Below are positions 19,976 to 31,584 of a stretch of 36,698 nucleotides of DNA, in pieces. Source of the stretch: Zygnema cylindricum (lineage: Eukaryota > Streptophyta > Zygnematophyceae > Zygnematales > Zygnemataceae); NCBI GenBank assembly GCA_037447655.1, contig JBBHKE010002371.1, positions 1 through 36,698 of the forward strand, in the 5' to 3' direction. Both the position numbers and the translations under genes were made by a program. Below the pieces are notes generated by a model, which was given only the letters and a program-made list of their open reading frames with translations, searched no databases and was not told where the DNA came from. Position 1 is the first letter of the stretch. Each line of letters opens with the position of its first letter.

Positions 19976-20907
19976 TTTTAAGTTCTACTTTCTTACCACT
20001 TTCTTTTTTTTTTCCTCCCTCGGGTTTTTTATGTACAGAATGTTATTTTTCTATAATACTTCACGGTTTTGTTCGGATTTACCGTTGAACTGTAGAGTGA
20101 GATGGATTCACTACATTGAAAACTTTATATGTATTTAATGTAAATGGGTGCAAATGGTTAATTGTCGGTAAGTTAATTGTAAAGAAAAAAGGTGTCTTTT
20201 GGGACTTCTAAAAATGATTATAGAAAATGTCAACATGTTTATTCATGTAGCATCTGATTTTTTTATTTTTTTTCTCTTTTTTTCTCTACTCTGTTTTCAT
20301 TTTACATTGTTGGTATCTTTCGCTTCCAAAAATAAAAATAAAAATAAAATAGTTCACTGATTTCCTGTTTATAGTGCATAAAATTTTATTAAGAAAGTGA
20401 GATGGTTAATTTTTGAGCAAAGTGCAATTTGAAAGACATTAAAAATTTACCAAAATTAGCCATTCAAACAACATAAATTAAATCCACCAATGCAAATTAG
20501 GTACATAAACGTCTTTTTTTTAATAAAAATAAATAAAAAAGGATGCAAAAAAAATAAACAAGTATTAGCATCGGTAAAAAAAAAAAAAAAAAATCAAATT
20601 TTGGAGCTTGGCTTTAAAAATCACTCAAAGACTGATTTAGAAATTCAAAAAAAAATGGAAGGAAAAAAAAAACGAGAACTAAAACATAAAAAATGAGATT
20701 TCTAAATATATATTTACGCACTTAAACTTATTTTAGCGAAATTACAACAAAACCACCGAAATTAGGGTTTCAATACGCATAAGTCACTTTACCTCCCTCC
20801 TTCCCTTTCTCCCTCCCTCCTTCCCTCCCTCCCTCCCCATTTGTTATATTGCGGGAATTTTTGCTTGGAAAATCTATCATTGTACACTTTCTACCAACAC
20901 TATATAC
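19976..20907. other. Intergenic, no gene seen
   Basis: AT-rich DNA with A-runs and AAAATAAAAATAAAA near 20330. TCCCTCCTTCCC repeats lie at 20785-20838. Short open frames are low in complexity. Confidence 0.4.
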
Positions 20908-21025
20908 CATTATCTTTTGTTTATTCCCTCGTTATGTGGTTTTTCAGTTTTAGCAATGCTACTTCTTTTTGTTCCTATGGACTCGGATGGTTTACCATCA
21001 CGCTTTTTAATAAAGTCGACCCCCT
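20908..21025 (+). mobile_element. LINE-family 3' end, plus orientation
   Basis: From TTTTGTTTATTCCCT through GTTTTTCAGTTTTAG to CCTATGGACTCGGATGG, TTTACCATC and TTTTTAATAAAGTCG, this matches the inverse copy starting at 21057. Only the 3' terminus remains. It faces the second copy tail to tail across a spacer of about 31 bases. Confidence 0.7.
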
Positions 21026-21056
21026 ATTATATACCATCAGTCCATATATATATATC

Positions 21057-21790
21057 AGGGGGGGCGACTTTATTAAAAAGCGCGATGGTAAACCATCTGA
21101 GTCCATAGGAACAAAATGAAGTAACGTTTCTAAAACTGAAAGAACCACATGATAAGGGAATAAACAAAAAAGAAAATCAAGGCAAATCCGACAAATATAC
21201 GAAAGGATGGCAAGGAAATCGAAAATACAAAAAAAAACAAAACCCAGCAAGCAAAACATCAAAGGAAAAATCTAAGGACCCCCACCATAACTAAAAAATC
21301 TACCGAAAGCAACCACGTAGGTCCCCGAATCCCGGAGGAACACGAGGAGGAAGTTCCGGAACACGCCGTCGATCCATAACGGTAAGAGACGATCGAAGTA
21401 ATATAGAAGCCAACACCCGTTGTAGGGCCACGGAAAAACGTTGACGAAAAAAAGAAGTAAGGACTGAAACAGAAGGGCTCCCAGGTCCCCACCTCTCGAA
21501 CGAGCGCCGACCACAAGTACGGAAAAACTCATCCAAAGCCACACCTAAACAACCAAATATCTCGATCGCCATCGGAATGAAGCCATCCATAGCATCGCGA
21601 TGGGCATAATCACGCTCCTTCCTTTTAGCCGCGTCACGGGCGGCCACTCCCACATGCCGAGCCGCTTGGTTGACGACTGTAGTTGAGGTAGAGTTCGCCA
21701 CAACAATGTCACCAAATGTACGACGCGCACCATCAAGTAATACAAGATCAATCCGACGCGAAGGAATAATGTGAGAGACCTCCCGGCGAA
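21057..21790 (-). mobile_element. 5'-truncated LINE retrotransposon, minus orientation
   Basis: On the minus strand the element begins next to a long (TA)n tract and contains the end of a retrotransposon reading frame (21300 upward). A 3' UTR of about 240 bases follows, ending with the hairpin GATGGTTTACCATC and TTTTTAATAAAGTCGCC. 5' truncation and a conserved 3' terminus are usual for target-primed LINE insertions. No clear target duplication is visible because both flanks are repetitive. Confidence 0.7.
21300..21780 (-). pseudogene. C-terminal fragment of LINE ORF2 (reverse transcriptase polyprotein tail)
   Basis: The minus-strand frame reads [39 protein letters not shown] and DGFIPMAIEIFGCLGVALDE and ends at TGA near 21300. 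The order (D-L-V-L-L-D, an Ala-rich helix with KRKERDY, then F-x-P-x-A-x-E-x-F-G) is the pattern seen after the reverse transcriptase domain in many LINE ORF2 proteins of algae and animals. The polymerase itself is absent because the copy is 5'-truncated. There is no ATG of its own, so it is a dead fragment. Confidence 0.65.
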
Positions 21791-21796
21791 CAGAAA

Positions 21797-21913
<117 letters not shown>

Positions 21914-21989
21914 TTTTTTTTTTTTTTCCTAATATTTACACAATAATACCTACAAAACAAGTACTACTATGAGATGTCATACCAACTAG

Positions 21990-22140
21990 TAAAACTTTAT
22001 TGAGAGAGCACAACGGTGAACCATTCGAGTACATGGGAATAAAAAAGAAAAGAAAGGCAAAAATGAAACTGACAAACCGAACGCTGGTTGAAAAAATCTA
22101 AGAGGAAAAAAGAGGTCGATGGGAAAAAAGAAAGAAACTA
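21990..22140 (-). mobile_element. LINE-family 3' end, minus orientation
   Basis: The minus strand reads TTCCCATGTACTCGAATGG, TTCACCGTT and CTCAATAAAGTTTTAC. The hairpin stem carries A-T in place of G-C, with matching change on both sides. Upstream CAACCAGCGTTCGGTTTGTC matches the 2645-2866 copy. Confidence 0.65.
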
Positions 22141-22160
22141 ACACACGAACCAACATCATA

Positions 22161-22395
22161 CCAAGTAGTACATCTGGTACTACATCATGTATAACATACA
22201 TCTCTTAGTACAAGATGTACTGGCTGCATAAATCTCGTCGTACATCTGGTACTAGAAACATACATTTCGTACTGCAACACGTAATGGTAAAGTACATCTC
22301 ATATTACATGTGGTGGTCATATACATCTCGTACTACATTATGGACATGGTAACATACATCTCGTACTACACTATGTCCTAGTGACATACATGTAG
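22161..22395. repeat. Degenerate array of ACATACATCTCGTACTACA units
   Basis: Six or seven imperfect units of roughly 35-40 bases lie head to tail, each with TACATCT(C/G)GTACTA. No gene is contained. Confidence 0.6.
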
Positions 22396-22508
22396 TAGTG
22401 TCGAAGTAATCTCTCTCACAACCATCAGAGTAGAATCTCTCTCCGAATTCTCATCAGCATTCAAAAGTTTCTTTAATGTTTCTTAGGAGCTATGGATTCC
22501 CAATGTCT

Positions 22509-22933
22509 TCAAATTCGATCAATTTTCATCCTCAAGTAACGCCAAACGGCAAGCTCTCCTTCAAATTGGTAATGACCGTCAGTCCGAAACGCTATCCCGT
22601 TCCCTTTTCTCAATTTTGTCTCATTGAGGTTGACAAACCAATCACCTTTTCTCGGAAGATTTCTCGTCTTTGGGTAAATTAATCCTTCATAGAACCATTT
22701 GCACAAGTAGACAAGACATCCTGTCACGTCACGGCAAGTTTTATGACACTCCGGGCAACATAGTTTGCTTGTAACATATGCGATATCGAACTCTCCAAAG
22801 CCATTTTTAGGCTTAACAATAACACTTTCATCGTATACTTCCCATCTAAATTTTTTACAAATGCCTTCAAAGTTAATCCCCTCGGAAACTTCTCGCCAGC
22901 TTGGCGTTCTCATTTCGCTAAAAACTAAAGTTC
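22509..22933 (-). CDS. Small cysteine-rich protein, at least the last exon
   Basis: The frame runs from a CTTTTCCAG acceptor (exon from 22933) to TGA at 22509-22511. An internal ATG at 22913 would give a 134-residue protein. It contains TPSWREVSEGINFEGICKKF, GFGEFDIAYV, CCPECHKTC and LCKWFYEG. This order (W-R-x-V, G-x-N-x-E-G-x-C, G-F-G-x-F-D, C-P-x-C, C-x-W-x-Y-x-G) recalls a zinc-ribbon-like domain of unknown function in many protist and fungal proteins, sometimes joined to ubiquitin. That comes from memory and is unverified. The partner of the first Cys appears replaced (KFRWEVYD where C-E-A-Y is usual), so the domain may be degenerate. Function is unknown. LINE debris and arrays lie on one side and no recognisable gene on the other. 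Confidence 0.55.
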
Positions 22934-22939
22934 CTGGAA

Positions 22940-25030
22940 AAGAAGGAACTGAAAAACACATGGAACGCATGGAGACCGGTTGGTTGGCAACACCATATTT
23001 GAACAGGAGAAGGAAAGAGTGAGGAAAGGGAAATGGGGAAAGAAAAGGGCAAAAGTAAGAAATTCGGAAGGAGAAATGAAAGATGAAAGAATATTGCAGA
23101 AATTGCAGCAAACATTTCAGAAAAAATTGCAGAAAAAATTACAAAAAATTGCAGCTGTATTTGTACGGAAAATAGAGGCTTTACTGACACGTCTGTTAGT
23201 TTCTGAAAAGAATGTTGCTGAAAATAAAAACAATTTCAGGTACAATCTTTATTTCAATCGATAACTTTCCATAACCTTTCGATGGCTTTTGATGTTTATT
23301 ACTGAAACAAGATATACAAAATAATCATTGTTTTTTAGTATATAATTGTACGTAGATCCTTTGAAAAACATGTCATTAAAAAGTTGCCAAAAAACTCAAT
23401 AAAGAGGAATTAAAATATCCTCTTATGAATTTCTCAATTGACTAATTCTATTTTCTTTGCAGTAGTGAGAGATTATTGATATATTTTTTAATTTTAGTAG
23501 CAAGTGTTGATTATCTTTGCAAAATAAAACCGATAATTGCTCAAAAAAAAGAGAGAAACATTCTTTTTCTTAGCCCGGAACTAAACCCTAAAACCACAAA
23601 ATATAAGTATTGCTGAAATTTTGCCTCCATTTTCTGCTAGGCCTCCAGAATAGAGATAAAAATCCATGACAATTTTTTTAGTTCTTTTTGTAATGATATT
23701 ATATATTTTGTACGACTTCTCCTCCTCCTTTTAATGCCAAGGAGATATCACGTCGCTTTGATTTAAAGAACAAATAGAGGATGAAAAAACGAAAGTGAAG
23801 AAAAGAAAAGGAGAATAGTTGATAAATTCACATGCTAGTTATGCGTTTTTTTAACCAACAACTAATTTGCTAGCACCGCAAAGAAAAGAAAATATAATTT
23901 TTTTCTTTTTTTGAAAAGGAAATGAAAAAAAAAAATTGTCGTCACTTTCTCTGCTTGCCGCCGAGCACTTTTGAAACCAAGAATAAAGAAACACTTGTGT
24001 TCTGTTCTAATATTTTCAGTACGCACTTTATAGACGTATTTTTGCATTTTGTGCGTACTTTATTCTGTATGAAGCTGAAATACCAATTTTGTTGCATTGC
24101 ATATTGGGAATTGACATTGGCATGCGCCGTATTTTTCTATTCATACAGGGGCACGTCAAAAAGTACATCTCTAAAAGTACATTTTTCTTTTTTACAAAAA
24201 AACTAAGGTACATTTTCGGCAAAATTCAAAATCTTCAACTAATAAAAAATAGCCAATTTGTTGCAGTGATCGTCGATGTTTTTTGACGATTGACACGTGT
24301 TGTGCTGAAATGTCGGATTTTAACATTCTGAAGCTGAACGAGATGAACGGTTTAGATTGCATGAGACCACAATCTACGTTCCCTTGTTTTTTCGTAACAT
24401 AATATGAATCTGTATATGCTACGCCTCAAATGAAAGTCATTGACAATGTTAAGATTAGCGATAACTAATGAAAAGGACAAATTCGACAAGACATTCGCAT
24501 TTCCAATAAATAGATTCTTAACACCTAAAATTTAGGACATTGAACCTCTAAAAGTTTCCATATCTTCGAAGGCTTGAAACCAGAATAACTCCACATTATT
24601 TTTAGCTTCTTTTGAATGAACATTATTGTCGTCACTTTTTTAAAACAAAAGATGTGGAGCCGTTTCATTGGTACAAAAAGGCCCTTCTAAAGGAATTCAA
24701 ACAAAAAAAAAAGAAAATGACATTGCATGCTTTACAAAGGAATTGCTATATTTGACAAAGTTAACAAATTTACCACAAACTACTGTTTACCACAAACTGC
24801 TGAGACTACACTATTCACACGTTCAAATTGCCCCTATTTTTTTGGTTTCCAGGTACTCATATGGTATACCAACGCACATTTTTTTTATTATCTTATTATC
24901 ACGATCCATTTACATAAGCACGGTTAATGATAAATTGACAACCTGCGTAACTTTGCTCATATGCAAATGTGTGACACATTTGCTTCGAAAATGTAACAAC
25001 TGATAATGTCCTTGTTAACCGATATCTTGT
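22940..25030. other. Intergenic, no gene recognised
   Basis: AT-rich sequence. Around 23090-23150 a TTGCAGAAAAAA word is repeated and gives a spurious coiled-coil-like frame on the plus strand. Short frames elsewhere have no recognisable domains. Upstream exons of the 22509 gene could lie in the first few hundred bases, but I could not identify them. Confidence 0.4.
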
Positions 25031-25128
25031 CGTAGCTTTTCCTTTTTCAGATTAACATAAACTAGCAATCTTAACTTTTGTTCCCATGGACTCAGATGGT
25101 TTACCATCGCCTTTTTTAATAAAGTTGG
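25031..25128 (+). mobile_element. Minimal 98-bp LINE 3'-end insertion with target duplication
   Basis: TATCTTGT occurs at 25023-25030 and again at 25129-25136, directly flanking 98 bases. The insert contains CTTTTTCAGATTAACATAAA, then CCCATGGACTCAGATGG, TTTACCATC and TTTTTTAATAAAGTTGG. It is a severely 5'-truncated copy that still carries the complete hairpin and terminus. Confidence 0.65.
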
Positions 25129-25136
25129 TATCTTGT

Positions 25137-25811
25137 TAAGGTAAACATAACTGCAGATTACCTCCTTTTTTCCCCAAAAAGCAAAGAAAACGGTCGGGAG
25201 TGATTGAACTCACAATGCAAGATTACTGAGATTAAAAGTTGCACTTTCAATTGAAAAAAAAGATTAATAAAAAAGAGATTAAAAAAAAAAAAAGATTAAA
25301 AAAAAAAACGATTAAAAATAAAGAGATTAAAAGCCCGGACTTTCACAATAGGGAATATCGCTATATTTGGTTTACTCTACAAAGCAGCTATACATAGCTG
25401 GAAACTTCCTTTCCCTAATAATATAATCCCTATTGAGGTCCTCCCTTTAAGAAACGACAAAACTCTTGCTTAAAAAGAAGGAAAAAAAGAAAAACATCTC
25501 TCCCTTGTAATGCGACTGAAAATGGACATTTGAACAAACAGAGTTAAGAGAAGAGTTAAGAAAAGAACAACCGATTATACAAAAGTGGGGCTTTTCCCTC
25601 ACCCTTATTGCTTCAACTTGTTAAATTGACTGCTAAAATTGACCTTCGCCAACTTCAAAAGCACCGAAATTCTCCAGACAGACCCTTTAATATAGCAAAA
25701 AGAAAAGAAAAAGGACAGGAAATGAGAATAAGAAGTCGAACCGGGAATAAGGTTTTAGAAATGGAAGAAATAGGTATTATATTCAGACGGGAAATTGAAC
25801 AGGAGAACCAA
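25137..25811. other. Intergenic between LINE fragment and CDC45 3' end
   Basis: GATTAAAAA repeats lie at 25250-25335. The CDC45 3' UTR should lie at the right-hand side, but no clear polyadenylation signal was seen. A weak open frame at 25608-25820 overlaps the CDC45 stop on the opposite strand and shows no domain. Confidence 0.4.
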
Positions 25812-28389
25812 CTATCTTAGAGAATAATCGTCGAGTGTTAGTTTTAACTGACGGAAAAAGTTGTCGACGTGTTCTCTCTCCAGTTCGAAGGAGGACGACT
25901 CAAATAAGTCGAGTTTTGCTCCGACTCCGAGAGACTCCGCGGCTTGCTCAAAGGCAGCTCCAAAAATGCTGCAAAAATGAATGTAGATATAGGATATGAT
26001 GATACGATGAGATGATGATACAATGATATAATGATATGAATAATGATATGATATGATGATGTAATGATATAATGACATTATGATGTAATGATAGAATGAC
26101 ATAATGATATAACAATGATACGATGATAAGATGTTATGATGATATAATGATATAATCATATAATGATATAATGACATAATGATACAATGATATAATGATA
26201 GAACAATATAATGATATTAACAATATCATAATATAATGATGTAGTGGTGTAATGATGTAATAATGTAATGATGTAATGCTATAATGATTATAATGACATC
26301 GTGATATTAAGGAATAATTATAATGATAACCATACCTATATCTTGTTCACATTTCACAATATTGGCAAATCCCACTATAAACAAATATGAGAATCCCAAA
26401 CATAATAATGAAAGATACTGAAAGCCGTAATTGCAGTTAATTTTTTTTCGCGTTTACAACAGTACAGGGCCATTGCTAATCTTAGCAAAAATAATTCGGT
26501 CGTGACTGTTTTTGGCCGAAAATCATGAAATAGCGTTAACAACACAATTTAAGGGAGTGGACTACAATCCGCCACGTCTCCCTCTTTTGTCTCCAATAGA
26601 TTAACATACTAATTCCGCTTTTAGACTAATGGTTCCTTTAATCGTTCCTCTACACTAATAGTGATGGGAAGTGTACTTACTTTCCTATTTGGTCCTCAAT
26701 TGAAGGCTTGTACATAACTCCAACAATAAGGGCCTTTTTACTACCCGGGGCTATGGCCGCAGCCACCATTGGTGTTGATCTCTCACCTTGGTTCTGTTAT
26801 AGACCAAAAAAACAAAAACAAAAATATACTTTTTGAGCATCACAAAGAAGAAATATACTTCTATAAAAACTTGTAAGCATCAACCTTTGCAAATCAGTAA
26901 AACTTAAGCAGGCGCGGCCAGGTCAGGCCTCAGTTCTGATCATACATCAAACATGAGACGAGAGACCATTTTAAGGTCAATATTTCCAATTTTGAAAGTT
27001 AATAGGAATCGGTTCAGATCATAAAAAACGTCAAATGTCAATCTTTGCAAATTGTGAAAACCTTTAAAGGAATTATCTGCCAAGAAAATTGGTCCTAAAC
27101 CAGTACATTACCAGGACCATAGAAGGTTTCAGGTGAGTCTGGTGAAAAAAGTGGGAATGGTGAAAAAAGTGAAAATGGTGAAGAAATTAAAATGGCAAAA
27201 AAAAGTGATAGTGCGAAAAAAAGTGAGAATGGTACCTTTTGAGCATCTTTAATAAAGTGTATAAGTCTGGTCAAAGCAATCGGATGTGCCAGAAAAGCAA
27301 GATCAATATTATCCTCCAAAAGAATTGTTTGCACTCTTGTTCGCCCACCACGTCCCCCCGTGCTTTTTACCAAGATCTGCAGTAATCAAAATTCAGTTAT
27401 TTTGAAATTACCTTTACTTTTCATAAAATAACAATATCAAATTGAAGCAATTTAGATTTCTTATATATGAGCTTCGAGGTTGACCTCACTCCAATGTCAT
27501 TTAATAAATAAACACATTTAAAGACATGGAATAACAATATGCATTTTAAGGTTTTACCCTTTCTCCTGACACCAACATAGCCTCATTAACCATGAACCAC
27601 AACTCAAGTTTCAGAAAAAGTGAACAACTTAAGGGAAAAAAAAACAGCTTGCTCTGGGACAAGACAACAAACGATAAGAGTCGTAACAAATAAATATGAA
27701 AAACAAACCTAAAAAAGAAAAAACTCCGCCCAAATAAAACCTTTGTTTGAGCCTCCAGAACAGACTACGAGAAGTTTTCCTCTGCAATATGGTTTTGTTA
27801 GAGGCAGCCTAAACCTACCTTCTTGTTAATTACAGAACGTCCAACACGGACTATGGCTTCCTGAACTTTTATCGCCAGATCCATACCTCTCTCCACCTCT
27901 TTCCATCCCTTCCTGTCCAATTTTTACCAAAAATAGATCAGCTAATGGAATCAACAAGATCAACCTCATTCTAATAAAAAAAGAAGCTCGAAATACCAAA
28001 AGTGATAGAAATTAAACATATGTCTGCAATTTGCCATAATCACAAAAGAAGCTCTAAATCCCAAGTGCATTGTGATTATATACTCCTCTGCAATTTTGTA
28101 AGGTTTAATTATAAGCATTGGAAAGATGTATACTTACAAGATTGACTTATTTTCACATAGAAGCGAAGAGCTAATGAGGTTTAATTATAAGTATTTCGAA
28201 GATGTTTAATTACAAGATATTGAGAGAGAGGGAGGGCGAGCGGGAGAGAGAGAGAGAGAAAGAGACAGGCAGAGAGGGGGACAGAGAGAGAGAGGGAGAA
28301 AGAGAGAGGGAGACAGAGAGAGGGAGGCAGAGAGAGGGGGAGGGAGAGACAGAGGGGGAGAGAGAGAGGGAGGGCAGGAGGGAGGGAGG

Positions 28390-28435
<46 letters not shown>

Positions 28436-31400
28436 ATACAAATGAAGAGCCGATGCAGCTGTCCAGAAAGTATCTGCTCTCCTTTCAGATACATTTGTGG
28501 ATTCGAGAATGGCCGTAAGGCCATATACCAGATTTGCTGCGGAAATGTGTGTCCTGGATAAAAAAATACAAAAAGGATACCAAAAAAAAAGCATTGGTGA
28601 ACTAAGGAATTAAAGGTGTCCTATGAAGGGTTCCACAACATCAGGATCAACAACATTCCAGGATTTTTTGCTTTCTCACCCTTCAGCAAAAACATTTAAG
28701 TCACCTTTGGGGCTTTTTCTTGCAATGTAATTGTCTCAGTCTCCCGAGATAAAGCTCATATGATTCAATATGTTTTACTTTTTTAATGGCAAAATCAATC
28801 TTGCAAGTCTATTCTTTAAGATGATCTTACTTGTAGCCATGGTATAAATGGAAGCTGCGAAACGAAATCCCCTCCAAACCGTATTTCGGAGCAACCTTCT
28901 TAAGGTTTTCCTTTAACCTACTGCAAAAATAGAACAGGACATGTGTCAGTTTGCAACCTCGTAGGAAAAAAAAAAAACAAAAAAACAAAAAAAGCAAAGC
29001 AAAATTTAACTTCTAAAATCTTAAGGGAGGAAAAATTGGAAGGGCAGTCAAATGACGAATTGACCAACTAAATAACTGGTCACATGTAACCGAACTGACT
29101 TCTTTACAGACCTTTTTATATCACTGTCCATGTAGGTATACTTTTGTCTCGCAAGCTGATGTTTGATTCCCATTTCTGCAAAAAATAGCCTTAGTCTTTT
29201 TTGTCCTGGTTCACTCCACGTTTTCAGGCCGGTACAGGTGTAAGTGGAAAACTCCATGGAGTTGAATAAGTTCCATCGCGGCAAACACATTAACAAGAGT
29301 CTGTTGAACAGTTAAGATTCGCTTTATAGAAGGCTCAATAACTACTCATAAATTTATTAGTTTTGCTTTATTAAAGGCTCAATTTTAGTATAATCGTCGA
29401 TTAATAAGATTTGGAAAGCTCTTTTAACATAATTCCAGTACAAAGAGATTTCTGAAATTTTGCAAGCTTTTTTAATTATTTAATTTCAGGGTAATCGTTG
29501 TACAATTTAGAAAGCACTTTAAGCTGCTTAACTTCCGTATAATCATATATTATAAGGTTTGTGAAGCTCTCTATTATACTCATGGACCATTAAGATTTCA
29601 AAGATAAGCCATACAATTCTTTCAGCTTTACAAACATGCGGAATTGTCAGTAAGAAAAAAAATGATAAACTATTTGCCAGAATTATACTGTGTTTTCCAT
29701 TATAAAAAGAGGATACTCGTCATCATATTCAATCCGGCAATCGTCTGGAAGTCTGATGACAACTCCTCCCTCCAAAGTAGTAGAACGTGGTTTGTCCTGA
29801 TTTCCAGCAATATTAACCTGTACAACATTTGTTTTTAACTCTTGATTAGTAAAATTGCCAAACTTGTTTTACTCTCGAAACAAACATTTGTGTTTGTTTC
29901 AGGAAAATCACCACAATGGTATTCACCAATTTTCCTATACAGAGAAAAAAAAATAGCGCCAATGGGCTAATATTTTTCTTAAATGGAAGGAGAACCACAT
30001 CATTAAGTTTGGTTTTTTAGAAGATAAGAGTTTGGTTTTTTAGAAGATAAGAGTTTGGTTTTAACAGAAGGTCAATTTTGGCTTAAATAAAAGGTCAAAT
30101 TTCGGCTTGACGAGAAGGAGAATCGAACCCTTTGTTCTAATTTTATAAAACGCTTTTGCAGAATAAATTTCGGCTTAAATAGAAGGTCAATGAAGGTCAA
30201 TTCTGGAATAAATAGATGGTCAATTTTGGCTTAAATAGTGGGTCAATATTATAAACGGTCAAGTTTGGCTTAAATAGAAGGTCAATGTTGGTTTTAAGAA
30301 GAGGGAATCGCACCTTTTGTTCTAATTCTATGCATCCTGCTTGATACTTCTCCTGCGGCATTCGAAAATGGACAAAATGATCGGTAAGCGCAACACAGGC
30401 CAGCCTGGGAACACCGGTAATTAAAAAAAGAAAGAAAAAAGAAGGAAAAAAGTAAGAAAAAAAGTTGGAACAAGAGCAAGAAAAAAAGGATTAAAGAAAA
30501 GTAAGAAAAAGCAAGAATTCTACTCAAATTTCTCCCGAATTTAAAAAAATGGTGGTGGATTAGTTAAATGGAAATTGCTATCTTCTACACAAAAAATTTC
30601 TATATTTAAGAGAATAATGGTGAGTTAGTTACCATAAGTGAAAATTGCTATCCTTCCGTAGATAATGAGCCGCTTCATACATACTACAACCAGCTGGACG
30701 GCCATAGTATGTCCCCATTTGTTTATACTCCTCTCTTCTGTGCTTTGCTTCTTGTGCTGCGCTTTGTCTTTTTCTCTTCTCCCCAACACTTCCTTCAATA
30801 TAGTCGTCATCATCACTTTCCTCGTCACTTTCCTCCTCGAGGATTTCAGCCAATTCGGATATTTTTGGGTCCTTCTGTTGGTCTTCATCTGTCCATGAAA
30901 TTATTACCTAAAAACGGAAATGAAAAGCATATAAACCGAATATCAGTTTCGTTAGGTTCCACTGTTCTATTGGCTTATATATGCCAGTGACATTGTTATA
31001 TGAAAACAGAGGGATGAAAAACCTATAAAACCAAATGTTACAGTTTTGTCAGCTTCTACTGTTCCACCAACACTGCTCGATCTGAAAAATGATATTTCTA
31101 AAAAACCGAGTTAAAAAGTTGTTTTCCCGAATAAATTTTTACAGGAAGAGTTTGAAAAATCAGCAAAAAGTAATACATTTATCGTCGTTTCAGTTTAGAG
31201 AACATGCAAGAAAGGTATTAAAAAGAAACAGTCATGAAGAAACCTACAAATAAGTATTGATTGGTAAGCTTTAGCACTGCTTTGATCTGGTCATCTTCAA
31301 CAACAAGTTTTGCTTTAAAGAAAAAAGGAATGTGCATCATATCCATTATTTTTATTTAATACAAAAGCAGACTCTTCTCAAGTTGATGAAACCTTATTTG

Positions 31401-31508
31401 GCACATGACACGAAGTCCCAGAAAGAAAAGTTCATATTTATAAAATATATGTACATATTACAGATACACGCATACATGTGTATCCAGTATATAAAAATAT
31501 ATATATAT

Positions 31509-31584
<76 letters not shown>

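Noticed and set aside
22980-23264. Coiled-coil-like protein (KLQQTFQKKLQKKLQK) on the plus strand
   Set aside because: The pattern comes from a repeated TTGCAGAAAAAA word, with no flanking coding signal.
25185-25250. tRNA-like sequence (GGGAGTGATTGAACTCAC resembles a T-arm on the minus strand)
   Set aside because: The loop and stem do not fit the T-arm rules and no matching acceptor strand or D-arm is present.
28181-28594. Frame extending CDC45 exon 9 into a Ser-Leu repeat
   Set aside because: The GTATGA donor at 28439 and the match of exon 10 show that the repeat is intronic.
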